In this document: positions 36,764-46,649 of the stretch, piece by piece
How positions within the stretch are numbered: the stretch's first letter is position 1
How the letters are laid out: every line of letters begins with the position of its first letter
Source of the DNA: Arthrobacter antioxidans
Lineage (GTDB): Bacteria > Actinomycetota > Actinomycetes > Actinomycetales > Micrococcaceae
DNA: 64,000 bases
Direction of reading: 5' to 3'
NCBI RefSeq assembly: GCF_023100725.1
Contig: NZ_CP095501.1
Location: 3,162,001 to 3,226,000 of the forward strand
Made by a program: the position numbers and the translations under genes
Notes under the pieces: model-generated
Databases searched by the model: none
The model's input: the letters and a program-made list of their open reading frames with translations, nothing else
Told to the model about the DNA's origin: nothing

Positions 36764-36823
36764 TGTTCCCGCGCTTCCAGCTCATCCCCCGCCAACGTGT
36801 GTGTACCTGCCGCGCCCTCCGGG

Positions 36824-39571
36824 CTACTTCCCTGCGGCGACCTTGCGCTTCGCGGGTGCCCGGCGGGTCGACTTCTTGGGGGCCGGACCCTTGGCGCGCT
36901 TGTCGGCGAGCATGTCGATCGCCTGTTCGCGCGTCAGTTCCTCGATCGCCATCGAGCCCGGCACGGTGATGTTCGTGTCGCCGTCGGTGATGTAGGGGCC
37001 GAAGCGGCCGTCCTTCACCACGATCGGCTTCTCGCTCACCGGATCGTCGCCGAATTCGGCCAGCGGCGGCGTGACGGCGCGGCCGCCTCGCTGCTTGGGC
37101 TGCTTGTAGATCTCCAGCGCCTGCTCGAGGGTGATCGTGAAGATCTCCTCCTCCGAGCCGATGGAGCGGGAGTCGCTGCCCTTCTTCAGGTACGGGCCGA
37201 ACCGGCCGTTCTGTACCGTGACCTCCTTGCCCTCCTCGTCCGTGCCGAGGACCCGCGGCAGGTTCATGAGCTTGAGGGCGTCCTCGAGCGTCACGGTGTC
37301 CACGGACATGGACGTGAAGAGGGATCCGGTGCGGGGTTTGACCTTCGCGGGCTTCTTCGGCGGCTTGGGCTTGCCGTTCTTGTAGTACTCGACGGGCTGG
37401 CTGGCGAGTTCCTCCGCCGTCGGCTCGGTGATCAGCTCGATCACGTACGGTCCGTAGCGGCCGTCGCGTGCCACGATGGTCCGGCCGGTCTCCGGGTCCG
37501 TGCCGAGCACGCGCTCCTGCGACGTCGGGGCTTCCATCAACTCGATGGCCTTCTCCGCGGTCAGCTCGTCCGGAGCGAGGTCCTCGGGGACGTTGGCGCG
37601 CTGCGGCTCCGTCCCCTCGGGGGCGTCCTCCGGCAGGGGCTTCTCGAGGTAGGGACCGAACTTGCCCACCCGGAGCGTGATGCCCTCGGCGATCTCCACC
37701 GAGTTGATGCGCCGCGCGTCGATCTCGCCGAGATCGTTGACGATGGTGTGCAGCCCGGTGTCCTTGCGGTCGCCGTAGTAGAACCGGTTGAGCCACTCCA
37801 CCCGGCCGGCCTCCCCGCGGGAGATGCGGTCGAGGTCCTCCTCGAGCTCGGCGGTGAAGTCGTAGTCGACGTAGTCGTTGAAGTGCTCCTCGAGCAGGCG
37901 GACCACCGAGAACGCGATCCAGCTCGGCACGAGGGCCTGCCCGCGGGTGCGGACGTAGCCACGGTCCATGATGGTGGACATCGTCGCGGCGTACGTCGAC
38001 GGACGGCCGATGCCGCGCTCGTCGAGGACCTTGACGAGCGAGGCCTCCGTGTAGCGCGGGGGCGGCGACGTCTCGTGGCCGAGGGCCTCGATCGCCGTCG
38101 CGCCGAGCGTGTCGCCCTTGGCGACGTTCGGCAGGCGCGTGCCCTGGGCGTCGTCGTCCGTGGTGTCCTCGTTGCGGCCGGCGTCGCGGCCCTCCTCGTA
38201 GGCGGCCATGAAGCCGCGGAAGGTGATGACGGTGCCGGAGGCCGCGAACTCCGCGTCCCGGCCGTCCGCGCTCTTCGCGCCGAGGCGCAGGGACGCCGTC
38301 GAGCCCTTGGCGTCAGCCATCTGCGAGGCGACGGTGCGCTTCCAGATCAGTTCGTACAGGCGGAACTCGTCGCCGCGCAGGGACTGGGCCACCTGGGCGG
38401 GGGTCCGGAAGGAATCACCGGAGGGACGGATGGCCTCGTGGGCCTCCTGCGCGTTCTTGGCCTTGCCCTTGTAGACGCGCGGGGACTCGGGGACGTACTC
38501 GGGACCGTACAGCTCGGAGGCCTGGCGGCGGGCGGCGTTGATGGCCTGGTCCGAGAGCGCCGACGAGTCGGTACGCATGTACGTGATGTAGCCGTTCTCG
38601 TACAGTCGCTGCGCCACCTGCATGGTGACCTTGGAGCTGAAGCGCAGCTTGCGGGCCGCCTCCTGCTGCAGGGTCGACGTCGTGAACGGTGCGGCGGGAC
38701 GGCGCGTGTAGGGCTTGGTCTCGACGGAGCGCACCGCGAAGGCAGCGCTCTCCAGGCCGGTGACGAGCGAGCGTGCGGCCTCCTCGTCGAGCCGGACGAC
38801 GTTGGCGGCCTTCAGCTCGCCGCGATCGGAGAAGTCCTTGCCGGAGGCGATCCGGCTGCCGTCGACGGCCACGAGCTTGGCCGGGAAGGTGCTGCCCTTG
38901 CCCGCGTCCTCGGGCGTGAACGTACCCGTCAGGTCCCAGTACGACGCCGTGCGGAACGCCATGCGCTCACGCTCCCGCTCCACGACGAGGCGGGTGGCTA
39001 CGGACTGCACGCGGCCGGCGGACAGGCCGCGGGCCACCTTGCGCCACAGCACCGGGGAGATCTCGTAGCCGTACAGGCGGTCGAGGATGCGCCGGGTCTC
39101 CTGGGCGTCGACCATGGGAATGTCGACGTCGCGCAGCTCGCCCATGGCGCGCGTCACGGCCTCCTTGGTGATCTCGCCGAAGGTCAGCCGGTAGACGGGG
39201 ACCTTCGGCTTCAGGACCTGCAGCAGATGCCAGGCGATGGCCTCGCCCTCGCGGTCGTTATCGGTGGCGAGGTAGAGCTCGTCGGCGTCCTTCAGGGCGG
39301 CCTTCAGCTCGGCGACGGTCTTCCGCTTCTCCGGGGAGACCACGTAGTAGGGCTCGAAGTCCTTGTCGAGGTCCACCGCGAACTTGCCCACCGAGGACTT
39401 CTTCAGCTCGGCAGGGAGGTCGGACGGCTGGGGGAGGTCGCGGATGTGCCCCATGGACGCGGCGACCTGGAAACCCTCGCCGAGGTAGCCCGAGATGCTC
39501 TTGATCTTGCTGGGGGACTCAACGATGACGAGCTTCTTGCCGTGCTTCTTGTCCGTGGCCTTGGTCGGCAC
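36824..39571 (-). CDS. topA: DNA topoisomerase I
   Basis: A 915-residue type IA topoisomerase that relaxes negative supercoils. The Toprim domain opens LVIVESPSKIKSISGYLG and has the acidic triad in LATDNDREGEA. The catalytic tyrosine is Tyr331 in YITYMRTDSS. Instead of zinc fingers the C-terminus carries four repeated Topo_C modules (each with GKFGPYL- or RFGPYI-like motifs) and a Lys/Arg-rich tail, the actinobacterial form. The GTG start is preceded by AGGAGAGAA and by TATATA as a probable -10. Confidence 0.97.
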   Translation of the reverse strand: MPTKATDKKHGKKLVIVESPSKIKSISGYLGEGFQVAASMGHIRDLPQPSDLPAELKKSSVGKFAVDLDKDFEPYYVVSPEKRKTVAELKAALKDADELYLATDNDREGEAIAWHLLQVLKPKVPVYRLTFGEITKEAVTRAMGELRDVDIPMVDAQETRRILDRLYGYEISPVLWRKVARGLSAGRVQSVATRLVVERERERMAFRTASYWDLTGTFTPEDAGKGSTFPAKLVAVDGSRIASGKDFSDRGELKAANVVRLDEEAARSLVTGLESAAFAVRSVETKPYTRRPAAPFTTSTLQQEAARKLRFSSKVTMQVAQRLYENGYITYMRTDSSALSDQAINAARRQASELYGPEYVPESPRVYKGKAKNAQEAHEAIRPSGDSFRTPAQVAQSLRGDEFRLYELIWKRTVASQMADAKGSTASLRLGAKSADGRDAEFAASGTVITFRGFMAAYEEGRDAGRNEDTTDDDAQGTRLPNVAKGDTLGATAIEALGHETSPPPRYTEASLVKVLDERGIGRPSTYAATMSTIMDRGYVRTRGQALVPSWIAFSVVRLLEEHFNDYVDYDFTAELEEDLDRISRGEAGRVEWLNRFYYGDRKDTGLHTIVNDLGEIDARRINSVEIAEGITLRVGKFGPYLEKPLPEDAPEGTEPQRANVPEDLAPDELTAEKAIELMEAPTSQERVLGTDPETGRTIVARDGRYGPYVIELITEPTAEELASQPVEYYKNGKPKPPKKPAKVKPRTGSLFTSMSVDTVTLEDALKLMNLPRVLGTDEEGKEVTVQNGRFGPYLKKGSDSRSIGSEEEIFTITLEQALEIYKQPKQRGGRAVTPPLAEFGDDPVSEKPIVVKDGRFGPYITDGDTNITVPGSMAIEELTREQAIDMLADKRAKGPAPKKSTRRAPAKRKVAAGK

Positions 39572-39691
39572 TTCTCTCCTATATATACGGGTGAATGCCG
39601 CGGCAGATCCTGGGTATCCGGTCCGGATCCCGCTGCCGGGGTCACCTCACAGTATGCGCCATGAGTACCTGCACAAGACTAATGGCAGGTC

Positions 39692-41527
39692 TCAGGGGGC
39701 CGGAAGGAGGAAGCCCTCCCGGACGAGTTGCTCGACATCGAGCAGCAGTTCCGAGGTGAACGCGGCATCGGGCCGGTCCAGCAGCATGGCGAGGGCTCCC
39801 GCGATCTGCCCGGCCGTGAGATCGCCGTCGCACGCGGACGCGAACCCGGCCAGCTCGGTGCTGAGCAGGCTGGTCCGCCGCAGGCCCGCACCCTGCCGCA
39901 GCAGGATGACGCCGGGGTGCTCGGCGCCGGGCCGCTGGTGGCGTTCCTCGGTGACATCCTCGGCGACGAGCAGGAACTCGTCGGCGATGCCGATCCCGGA
40001 CGCCGCCTGCTCGGTGTGGGCGGCGAGCCAGTCGCTGCGGCCGATCGCCGCCGCGAGGTGCGGCCCCACGGGCTGCTCGATGTCATGGGTGATCTCCTCG
40101 AGCGTCACCCGGACGAGGTCGCTCGGATGCCGGGGACGCCTCAGCCAGACGGACCCGAAGCCGATGCCCTCGACGTCCCGGCCGGCGAAGTCGGCGAGAT
40201 AGGCGGCGAAGCTCGCCATGTAGCCCTCGCGGTCGCGGTTCTCGGCGGCGTCCCGCAGCCAGGTCTCCGCGTACTGCATCGGCGTCAGCTGCTCGCGCTG
40301 GATGATCCAGGCGTCGACGCCGGGAGGCACGAACCCGCGGATGCGGCGATCCCAGGGCGTCCCCTCGGAGATCTCCCAGTTGCCGAGCAGCTGCGCCGCC
40401 CCGCCCGGCGCGAGGATGCCAGGAAGCTCCCGCACGAGCGTGCTGACGATGGCGTCACCCGCGAGACCGCCGTCCCGGTAGGTGTACGCCTGGCCGGGTC
40501 CACCCGTGCGGGGCGTGATCACGAAGGGAGGATTGGAGACCACGAGGTCGAACTCCTCCCCGCGGACCGGTTCGAGGAGGCTGCCGAGCCGGAGGCTGAC
40601 CCGCCTGCCGGGCCGCACGGGGTCGATGCCCAGGGCCGGCGCGTTCAGGAGCAGGTTGAAGCGGGCGAAGGCGAGGGCCCGATCCGAGATGTCGGTCACC
40701 GTCACGTGCCCGGCGTGCGCCAGCAGGTGGAAGGCCTGGATGCCGCACCCCGTCCCCAGGTCCAGCGCCCGATCCACCGGCGTCCTCATGACGGTCTGGG
40801 CGAGGGTCAGTGAGGCTCCGCCGATCCCGAGGACGTGGTCGTGCGGCAGGGGGCCGGGACGCTGCTCCGACCCGAGGTCGCTCGCCACCCAGAGGTTCCC
40901 TCCGACGTCCGAGCCATAGGGGCGGAGCTCGACGGCGGCACGCCAGCAGCGGGCGTCGGCGGCGGCGACCCGCTCGGTGACATGTTCGGTGACATGTTCG
41001 GTGACAGCAGGGGCCGCGGTGTTCTCCGCGGCCCCTCCCTCGGCGCTGTCTGCGGGGCCTTCCGCGGCGCTGTCTGCGGGACTGTTTGCGGCGCTGTCTC
41101 CGGCGCTGTTTGCGGCGCTGTCTGCGGGGCCTTCTGCGGGGCTGTCCGTCGTGCGCTCGATGAGCCTCAGCTGCTCGAGGCCCGCCACGCCGCTGCCGGG
41201 GAAGGCCTGCCCGAGCTCCTGCTCCGTCACGGTCTCGCCGAGCAGCCACAGCAGCACGGGAACGGCTCGTGCGGCATCTCCTGCGGTGGCTCCTGATCCG
41301 GATCCGCCGTCCGCGAGGCGACGGCATGCCAGCAGTGCCGGGACCAGCTGGTCCCGGCCGAGGGCCGCGTATGCCGCCGCGCCGAGGAGTGCCTCGACGC
41401 CGTCGACCGTGTAGTCGAGGGCCGTCAGGTCAGCGGCCAGCGCCGTGAGCGCAGCGAGGTCGCTGCTCGACGGCGCCGACTCGACCTCGTCGTCGAACTC
41501 CGGCCAGGCCGGGGCCTCCGCCGGCAT
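39692..41527 (-). CDS. Class I SAM-dependent methyltransferase (DUF7059/DUF7782-type)
   Basis: A 611-residue protein. Residues 1-110 are a helical N-terminal domain. Residues 118-175 are a low-complexity Ala/Asp/Ser/Glu linker with tandem repeats. The methyltransferase core follows with DLGTGCGIQAFHLLAHAG (SAM motif I) and the catalytic VVSNPPFVITP, a motif shared by N6-adenine and N5-glutamine methyltransferases. A C-terminal winged-helix-like part ends GFLLPAP. Homologues are conserved beside topA and trhO in actinobacteria; the substrate is not known. The ATG overlaps the trhO stop (TGATG). Confidence 0.82.
   Translation of the reverse strand: MPAEAPAWPEFDDEVESAPSSSDLAALTALAADLTALDYTVDGVEALLGAAAYAALGRDQLVPALLACRRLADGGSGSGATAGDAARAVPVLLWLLGETVTEQELGQAFPGSGVAGLEQLRLIERTTDSPAEGPADSAANSAGDSAANSPADSAAEGPADSAEGGAAENTAAPAVTEHVTEHVTERVAAADARCWRAAVELRPYGSDVGGNLWVASDLGSEQRPGPLPHDHVLGIGGASLTLAQTVMRTPVDRALDLGTGCGIQAFHLLAHAGHVTVTDISDRALAFARFNLLLNAPALGIDPVRPGRRVSLRLGSLLEPVRGEEFDLVVSNPPFVITPRTGGPGQAYTYRDGGLAGDAIVSTLVRELPGILAPGGAAQLLGNWEISEGTPWDRRIRGFVPPGVDAWIIQREQLTPMQYAETWLRDAAENRDREGYMASFAAYLADFAGRDVEGIGFGSVWLRRPRHPSDLVRVTLEEITHDIEQPVGPHLAAAIGRSDWLAAHTEQAASGIGIADEFLLVAEDVTEERHQRPGAEHPGVILLRQGAGLRRTSLLSTELAGFASACDGDLTAGQIAGALAMLLDRPDAAFTSELLLDVEQLVREGFLLPAP
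40973..41150. repeat. In-frame tandem repeats in the methyltransferase linker
   Basis: Three copies of TTCGGTGACATG-like 12-bp units (40973-41005, coding TEHV) are followed by a run of related 12- to 15-bp units built on GCGCTGTCTGCG (to about 41150), coding variations of ADSAAN/SAEGP. All keep frame. Confidence 0.85.
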
Positions 41528-42453
41528 CACGCGGCACCCGCGGCAGTCGCCTCGGCCTCGTCCGACTCGCAGCCCTGCGGGCAGCGGAGGGTCGAGGGGT
41601 CGGCCGCGCAGGCGGCGCAGTACAGGGTGAGGTTGCGGCAGGACTGGTTGGAGCAGTTCTCGAACGTGTTGGTCGGCGCCTGGCAGCGCACGCACTTGCC
41701 GATCGTCACGGCGTCGTCGCTGAACTCGAGGTGCATCCGCTTGTCGAAGACGTACAGCGAGCCCTCCCACAGTCCGGCGTCCCGGTACTTCTCGCCGTAG
41801 CGGACGATCCCGCCGTCGAGCTGGTAGACCTCCTGGAAGCCACGGTTGACCATGAGGCTGGAGAGCACCTCGCAGCGGATGCCGCCCGTGCAGTAGGTGA
41901 CCACGGGCTTGTCCTTCAGGTCGTCGTACTTGCCCGAATCGAGTTCGCGGACGAAGTCGTGCGTCGTCCGGACGTCGGGGACCACTGCGCCCTTGAAGCG
42001 GCCGATCTGCGCCTCGAGCGCATTCCGCCCGTCGAAGAAGACGACCTCCTCCCCCGCCGCGCGCCTGGTGTCGACGAGCGCGTGCAGTTCCTCCGGGGCG
42101 AGGTGGATGCCGCCGCCCACGACGCCGTTCCCGTCGACCTTCAGCTCACCGGGCGCGCCGAAGGAGACGATCTCGTCGCGCACCTTGACGCTGAGCCGCG
42201 GGAAGTCCTCCGCACCGCCGTCGGACCACTTGATCTCGAGGCCCTTGAAGGCCGGGTATTCGCGCGTGGTCCTGACGTACTGCTTCACCGCGCCGATCTC
42301 GCCGCCCACGGTGCCGTTGATCCCGTCCTTCGAGATGAGGATCCTGCCGCGCAGTCCCCACTTCTCGCAGAGGGCCCGCTGCCACAGCCTGATGGCTTCG
42401 GGATCGGGCAGGGGCGCAAACACGTAATACAGGGCAATCCGGTTCATCGACAC
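41527..42453 (-). CDS. trhO: tRNA uridine-34 hydroxylase TrhO (rhodanese family)
   Basis: A 308-residue protein of the YceA/TrhO family, which makes 5-hydroxyuridine at tRNA position 34 without an added cofactor. The N-terminal UPF0176 domain contains [19 protein letters not shown]. The rhodanese domain has its cysteine at Cys188 in [13 protein letters not shown]-terminal Cys-rich cluster ([29 protein letters not shown]) looks like a zinc site. TAGGCT ends 7 nt before the GTG start; an ATG two codons later is the alternative. Confidence 0.93.
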   Translation of the reverse strand: MSMNRIALYYVFAPLPDPEAIRLWQRALCEKWGLRGRILISKDGINGTVGGEIGAVKQYVRTTREYPAFKGLEIKWSDGGAEDFPRLSVKVRDEIVSFGAPGELKVDGNGVVGGGIHLAPEELHALVDTRRAAGEEVVFFDGRNALEAQIGRFKGAVVPDVRTTHDFVRELDSGKYDDLKDKPVVTYCTGGIRCEVLSSLMVNRGFQEVYQLDGGIVRYGEKYRDAGLWEGSLYVFDKRMHLEFSDDAVTIGKCVRCQAPTNTFENCSNQSCRNLTLYCAACAADPSTLRCPQGCESDEAEATAAGAA

Positions 42454-42537
42454 GGTTCACAGCCTACTTCGCGACTCATAACCGTTACCTCGCGGCCGCC
42501 TATATCATCGGCGGCGCCGGAGAACTATCGTCAGCAC

Positions 42538-43188
42538 ATGAACGCCCATGCAGACAGCCAACTTCTCCAGACCTGGATCACGGGATGGTCCAGATGTCGT
42601 GGCTACGAGCGTCGTGATGACGGACACAGCACCTCCGTCCTGCTCACCGACCAGCAGAACCAGACGGAGCATTTCCTGTTCGAGCCGACGACCGAGCAGT
42701 TCCTCGAGCTGGCAGCCGACACGCAGCGGGACCCGACGCGTGTCCTGACGGTGGTCACCAACCGGATGCGGGAACTGATCGACGCGGCCCACCCGCTCGG
42801 CATGCGGGTCACGGACCGTCAGCAGGCGCTGATGAGCGTCGACATGAGCGGCCAGGATGTCGAGGATCCACGCCCTCCCGGTGACGACTACACGCTGGAG
42901 CATGCCATCGACGGCGGATGCCGCCGCGTCCTGGTGCGGGCCTCCGGGGAGCTCGCGGCCCGCGGGTCGGTGGCGGCCGTGGACGACTACGCGGTCTATG
43001 ACCGCATCATCACGGAGGAGGCCTTCCGGCGGCGGGGCCTGGGCAGCTTCGTCATGCGCGCGCTCACCGCCGGGGTCCTGGAGGACGACGTCACCACGGG
43101 CCTGCTCATGGCCTCGGCCGACGGCCGGGCACTCTACGCGTTCCTCGGCTGGGAGCACCTCGCCGACGTGTTCGTCATCAGAGGATAA
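42538..43188 (+). CDS. GNAT-family N-acetyltransferase
   Basis: A 216-residue protein whose C-terminal half has the acetyl-CoA signature ITEEAFRRRGLGSFVMRALTAG and the closing YAFLGWEHLADVFVI. The N-terminal 110 residues (GYERRDDGHSTSVLL onward) are not a recognisable domain and may bind the substrate. TATCGT ends 6 nt before the ATG, supporting this start. It runs toward the helicase gene, 47 nt away. Confidence 0.82.
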   Translation: MNAHADSQLLQTWITGWSRCRGYERRDDGHSTSVLLTDQQNQTEHFLFEPTTEQFLELAADTQRDPTRVLTVVTNRMRELIDAAHPLGMRVTDRQQALMSVDMSGQDVEDPRPPGDDYTLEHAIDGGCRRVLVRASGELAARGSVAAVDDYAVYDRIITEEAFRRRGLGSFVMRALTAGVLEDDVTTGLLMASADGRALYAFLGWEHLADVFVIRG

Positions 43189-43235
43189 GGCGCGTTTCCG
43201 CGGTTCGGTCCGTGCACCGATGGGAGAATGGCCCG

Positions 43236-45695
43236 ATGGCTGCGCGCGATTCCCTCATCGACCTGCTCGGGGGTGGACCCGATCCCGAGCAGCTGCTGCA
43301 TGTCCGTGAGATTCCCGCTCGCGACGCGGAGAACGCGCCGTGGCCCGCCTGGGCGCACCCCGACGTCGTCGGGGCCTTCACCCGGCGCGGCGTGCACCAG
43401 CCGTGGCGTCACCAGGTGGAGGGTGCCACGTCCGCCCACGACGGCGCGCACACCATCATCGCGACGGGGACAGCCTCGGGGAAGTCCCTCTGCTATCAGC
43501 TGCCGGTGCTCGACGAGATCCACCGCAGCGAACTGCTGGACCGCGCCACGCTGGCGCCCACCGGGTCGGTCGCCCTGTACCTGGCTCCCACGAAGGCACT
43601 GGCCGCCGACCAGCTGTCCGCCATCAAGGCACTGGGCATCCCCACCGTCCGCGCCGAGACCTACGACGGCGACACGGAGTCGGGTGCCCGCCGCTGGATC
43701 CGCGACCACGCCAACCTGGTCCTCGCGAACCCCGACATGCTCCACTACGGCATCCTGCCCAACCACACCTGGTGGGCCCGGTTCTTCCGCCGCCTGAAGT
43801 ACGTGATCATCGACGAGGCCCACAGCTACCGGGGTGTGTTCGGGTCCCACGTCGCGAACCTCCTGCGGCGCCTGCGGCGCATCTGCGCGAGCTACGGCGC
43901 GAATCCGGTGTTCATCGGTGCGTCCGCGACGTCGGCGGAGCCCGCCGCGTCCTTCGGGAAACTGATCGGCGCCCCGGTGCGCGCCGTCGACCGGGACAGC
44001 TCGCCGCACGGCTCCACGACGGTCGCGTTCTGGGAGCCGCAGCTCACCGGCAAGAAGGGCGAGAACGGGGCACCCACCCGGCGGACCGTGATCGCCGAGA
44101 CCTCGGACCTCCTGGCCAACCTCGTCTCCTCCTCGGTGCGGACCATCGCGTTCATCAAATCCCGGCGGGGCGCGGAGAGCATCGCGCAGACCTCGCGCCG
44201 GATGCTCGAGGACGTGCATCCGAGCCTGCCGCACCGCATCGCCGCCTACCGTTCCGGGTACCTGCCGGAGGAGCGGCGCGCCCTCGAGGCGTCGCTGCGC
44301 AGCGGTGAGCTGCTGGGTGTGGCGAGCACCTCGGCCCTGGAACTCGGGATCGACATCTCCGGCCTCGATGCCGTCCTCGTGGCGGGGTGGCCCGGCACCC
44401 GCGCGTCCCTGATGCAGCAGATCGGCAGGGCGGGCCGCTCCGGCCAGGACGCCATCGCGGCCTTCGTGGCGAGCGACGACCCCCTGGACACCTATCTCGT
44501 GCACCACCCGGAAGCGGTGTTCGACCTCGCCGTCGAAGCGACGGTCTTCGATCCGTCGAACCCGTACGTGCTCGGCCCGCACCTCTGCGCCGCCGCGGCC
44601 GAGCTGCCGCTGACCGAGAAGGACCTGGGCATGTTCGGTCCCACCTCGGAGGACCTGCTGGGCACTCTGTGCGAGCAGGGCTTCCTGAGGCGCCGCCCGG
44701 CCGGCTGGTTCTGGACCCACCCCCAGAGTGCCGCCGGGATGGTGAACCTGCGGGCCGACGGCGGTGGCCCGATCAACATCGTCGAGGAAGGATCCGGTGC
44801 CCTGCTCGGGACGATGGACTCGCCGCAGAGCCACTACCAGGCCCACCCCGGCGCGGTGTACGTGCACCAGGGCCGGACGTACGTGGTCCAGGACCTCGAC
44901 GAGCAGGACCACTGCGCCGTGGTGGCCCGTGCGTCCCCGGACTACTACACGCAGGCGCGGGACGTCACGCAGATCGAGGTCATCGACCGGGACGTGAGCG
45001 CGCTGTGGGGCGGCGTCCTCGCGAGTTTCGGCGACGTGAAGGTGACGACCCAGGTGGTGTCCTTCCAGCGCAAGGCCTTCTCCTCGAACGAGATCCTCGG
45101 CGAGGAGCCACTGGAACTGGCAGCGCGGGACCTCTTCACGAAGAGCGTGTGGTTCGAGATCAGCCCGGAGCTGCTCGAGGCCGAGGGCATCCTCGCCGAG
45201 GAGCTCCCGGGTGCGCTCCACGCCGCCGAACACGCGGCGATCGGGCTGCTGCCACTCGTCGCCTCGAGTGACCGCTGGGACATCGGGGGCGTGTCGACGG
45301 CCCTCCATGCCGACACCGGCCTGCCGACGATCTTCGTGTACGACGGACACCCCGGGGGCGCCGGGTTCGCCGAGCGGGGGTTCGAGGCCGCCCGCACCTG
45401 GCTGTCGGCGACCCGCGACGCCATCGAGGCGTGCGAGTGCGAGTCCGGCTGCCCGTCCTGCGTCCAGTCCCCTAAGTGCGGCAACCGGAACAACCCGTTG
45501 AGCAAGGGCGGTGCCGTGGCGGTGCTGTCCCTGATCCTGCAGCAGGCCGCCGGCAGCGTCGCTCCCGGCCCGACCCTCGCCGGCGTCGATCCCGGCGCCT
45601 CCGGCGTCGAGCCCGGCGTCGATCCCGGCGTCGATCCCGGTGGGTCCCACGCGCCATCGGCGCTGGACACCGGAGCGGGGGCCGGCGGGGTCTGA
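43236..45695 (+). CDS. DEAD/DEAH-box helicase of the helicase/secretion neighbourhood (DUF1998)
   Basis: An 819-residue superfamily 2 helicase. Walker A is in ATGTASGKS with Lys83, and the DEAH box is at 193-196 (IIDEAHSYRG). Motif III is IGASATS, and motif VI is QQIGRAGRSG. The C-terminal DUF1998 domain ends in a four-cysteine cluster CECESGCPSCVQSPKCG. It matches the actinobacterial family that always adjoins a Tad secretion locus (M. tuberculosis Rv3649 type) and resembles MrfA/Hrq1 DNA-repair helicases. GAGAAT ends 6 nt before the ATG. The last 40 residues are a (VDPG)-rich repeat tail. Confidence 0.9.
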   Translation: MAARDSLIDLLGGGPDPEQLLHVREIPARDAENAPWPAWAHPDVVGAFTRRGVHQPWRHQVEGATSAHDGAHTIIATGTASGKSLCYQLPVLDEIHRSELLDRATLAPTGSVALYLAPTKALAADQLSAIKALGIPTVRAETYDGDTESGARRWIRDHANLVLANPDMLHYGILPNHTWWARFFRRLKYVIIDEAHSYRGVFGSHVANLLRRLRRICASYGANPVFIGASATSAEPAASFGKLIGAPVRAVDRDSSPHGSTTVAFWEPQLTGKKGENGAPTRRTVIAETSDLLANLVSSSVRTIAFIKSRRGAESIAQTSRRMLEDVHPSLPHRIAAYRSGYLPEERRALEASLRSGELLGVASTSALELGIDISGLDAVLVAGWPGTRASLMQQIGRAGRSGQDAIAAFVASDDPLDTYLVHHPEAVFDLAVEATVFDPSNPYVLGPHLCAAAAELPLTEKDLGMFGPTSEDLLGTLCEQGFLRRRPAGWFWTHPQSAAGMVNLRADGGGPINIVEEGSGALLGTMDSPQSHYQAHPGAVYVHQGRTYVVQDLDEQDHCAVVARASPDYYTQARDVTQIEVIDRDVSALWGGVLASFGDVKVTTQVVSFQRKAFSSNEILGEEPLELAARDLFTKSVWFEISPELLEAEGILAEELPGALHAAEHAAIGLLPLVASSDRWDIGGVSTALHADTGLPTIFVYDGHPGGAGFAERGFEAARTWLSATRDAIEACECESGCPSCVQSPKCGNRNNPLSKGGAVAVLSLILQQAAGSVAPGPTLAGVDPGASGVEPGVDPGVDPGGSHAPSALDTGAGAGGV

Positions 45696-45772
45696 CGTTC
45701 CGGGCGGTGGTCGCGTCCGTCGGGCTGCGTTCGCCGGACCGTCCTCGCCTGGCGCCCCTCGTCTCACTGCCG

Positions 45773-46171
45773 TCACGGCGGTGGTCCGGCCCGTGCCGCA
45801 CCGACGGCGTCCGGGAGCACCCCGGGCACACCTACGGATACCCGGATGACGGCGGTCCCCGCGCCGGTCCCGCCGATCTCGCAGGTCTCGATCACGGCAC
45901 CGTGCTGATCGGCCACTGCCGAGGCCGCCGCGCAGGGGTCCCCGGAGGACAGTCCCCGGGCGGCATCCGCGGCGGCGAGCGCCGCGAGGTCGGCCGCCGT
46001 CGCTGCCTTCGAGGCTGCCGAAGCTGCCTGCAGCAGGAGTGCCGCCGACGCGACCAGCAGCAGCGCCAGGAGGGCGAGTGCCCCCATCAGGATGGTGCCG
46101 GCCCCGCGCTCGGAGTGGGTATCCCCCGGCAGCACCACGTCACCCTGCACGTCACCCTGCACGTCACCCAT
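45773..46171 (-). CDS. TadE-like protein of the helicase/secretion neighbourhood (Rv3654c-like)
   Basis: A 132-residue protein with one membrane helix, TILMGALALLALLLVASAALLLQ, right after the GAGT processing-like site, as in pseudopilins. The small mature domain contains ADLAALAAADAA, typical of this family. ATG 46171 has AGGAAGGA upstream and lets the gene overlap tadE by 8 nt. Residues 2-10 are encoded by three 12-bp CACGTCACCCTG-type repeats (46136-46171), giving GDVQGDVQGDV. It is the last gene of the Tad operon. Confidence 0.82.
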   Translation of the reverse strand: MGDVQGDVQGDVVLPGDTHSERGAGTILMGALALLALLLVASAALLLQAASAASKAATAADLAALAAADAARGLSSGDPCAAASAVADQHGAVIETCEIGGTGAGTAVIRVSVGVPGVLPDAVGAARAGPPP

Positions 46172-46649
46172 CGTGTTCCTTCCTCCCCGCTGCCGACGCA
46201 TGCAGCTCGAGGTCCATGAGTTCGACGAGAGGACCCTCCACCCGCGCCCGCACCTCGATGGTCGTCCACTCCCCGGCCGACGCGATGTGCGCCGTGGCGT
46301 TGTCCCCGGCGAGGCGCCGCACGGTCTGTTGCACGCTGGCGCTGCTCTCGCCCCGCATCACCTCGCGGGCTCCGGCCCGTGCGGCCTCCTCCAGGCGCAG
46401 TTGCACGGTCCCGACATGGGCTGTCGCGAGCAGGAGCGCCAGCAGGACGACCAGGGCGGGGAGCACGACGGCGACCTCGGCAGTCACGGATCCCCGCTGC
46501 GAGCCCACCGCGCGTTCCCGTCGTATGGTCCCCGCGTGGAAGGCCCCGGCGAGCACCCCGGAGCGCGGCACGGAGGGACACCTGCCCGTCCGTGACGGTG
46601 TCGAGGGCTCCCCTCGGTCGCGCGTCGCCCCGCCCTGGCCGGTCCGCAT
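46164..46649 (-). CDS. TadE-family minor pseudopilin (Rv3655c-like)
   Basis: A 161-residue protein. The prepilin-like core QRGSVTAEVAVVLPALVVLLALLLA has the conserved Glu five residues after the Gly site, as in TadE proteins processed by a prepilin peptidase. A polar domain follows (QLRLEEAARAGAREVMRGE). The first 45 residues are Arg/Gly-rich and may be untranslated; a GTG close before the QRGS site is a possible start. It is coupled to the pilin gene upstream and to the TadE-like gene downstream. Confidence 0.8.
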   Translation of the reverse strand: MRTGQGGATRDRGEPSTPSRTGRCPSVPRSGVLAGAFHAGTIRRERAVGSQRGSVTAEVAVVLPALVVLLALLLATAHVGTVQLRLEEAARAGAREVMRGESSASVQQTVRRLAGDNATAHIASAGEWTTIEVRARVEGPLVELMDLELHASAAGRKEHDG

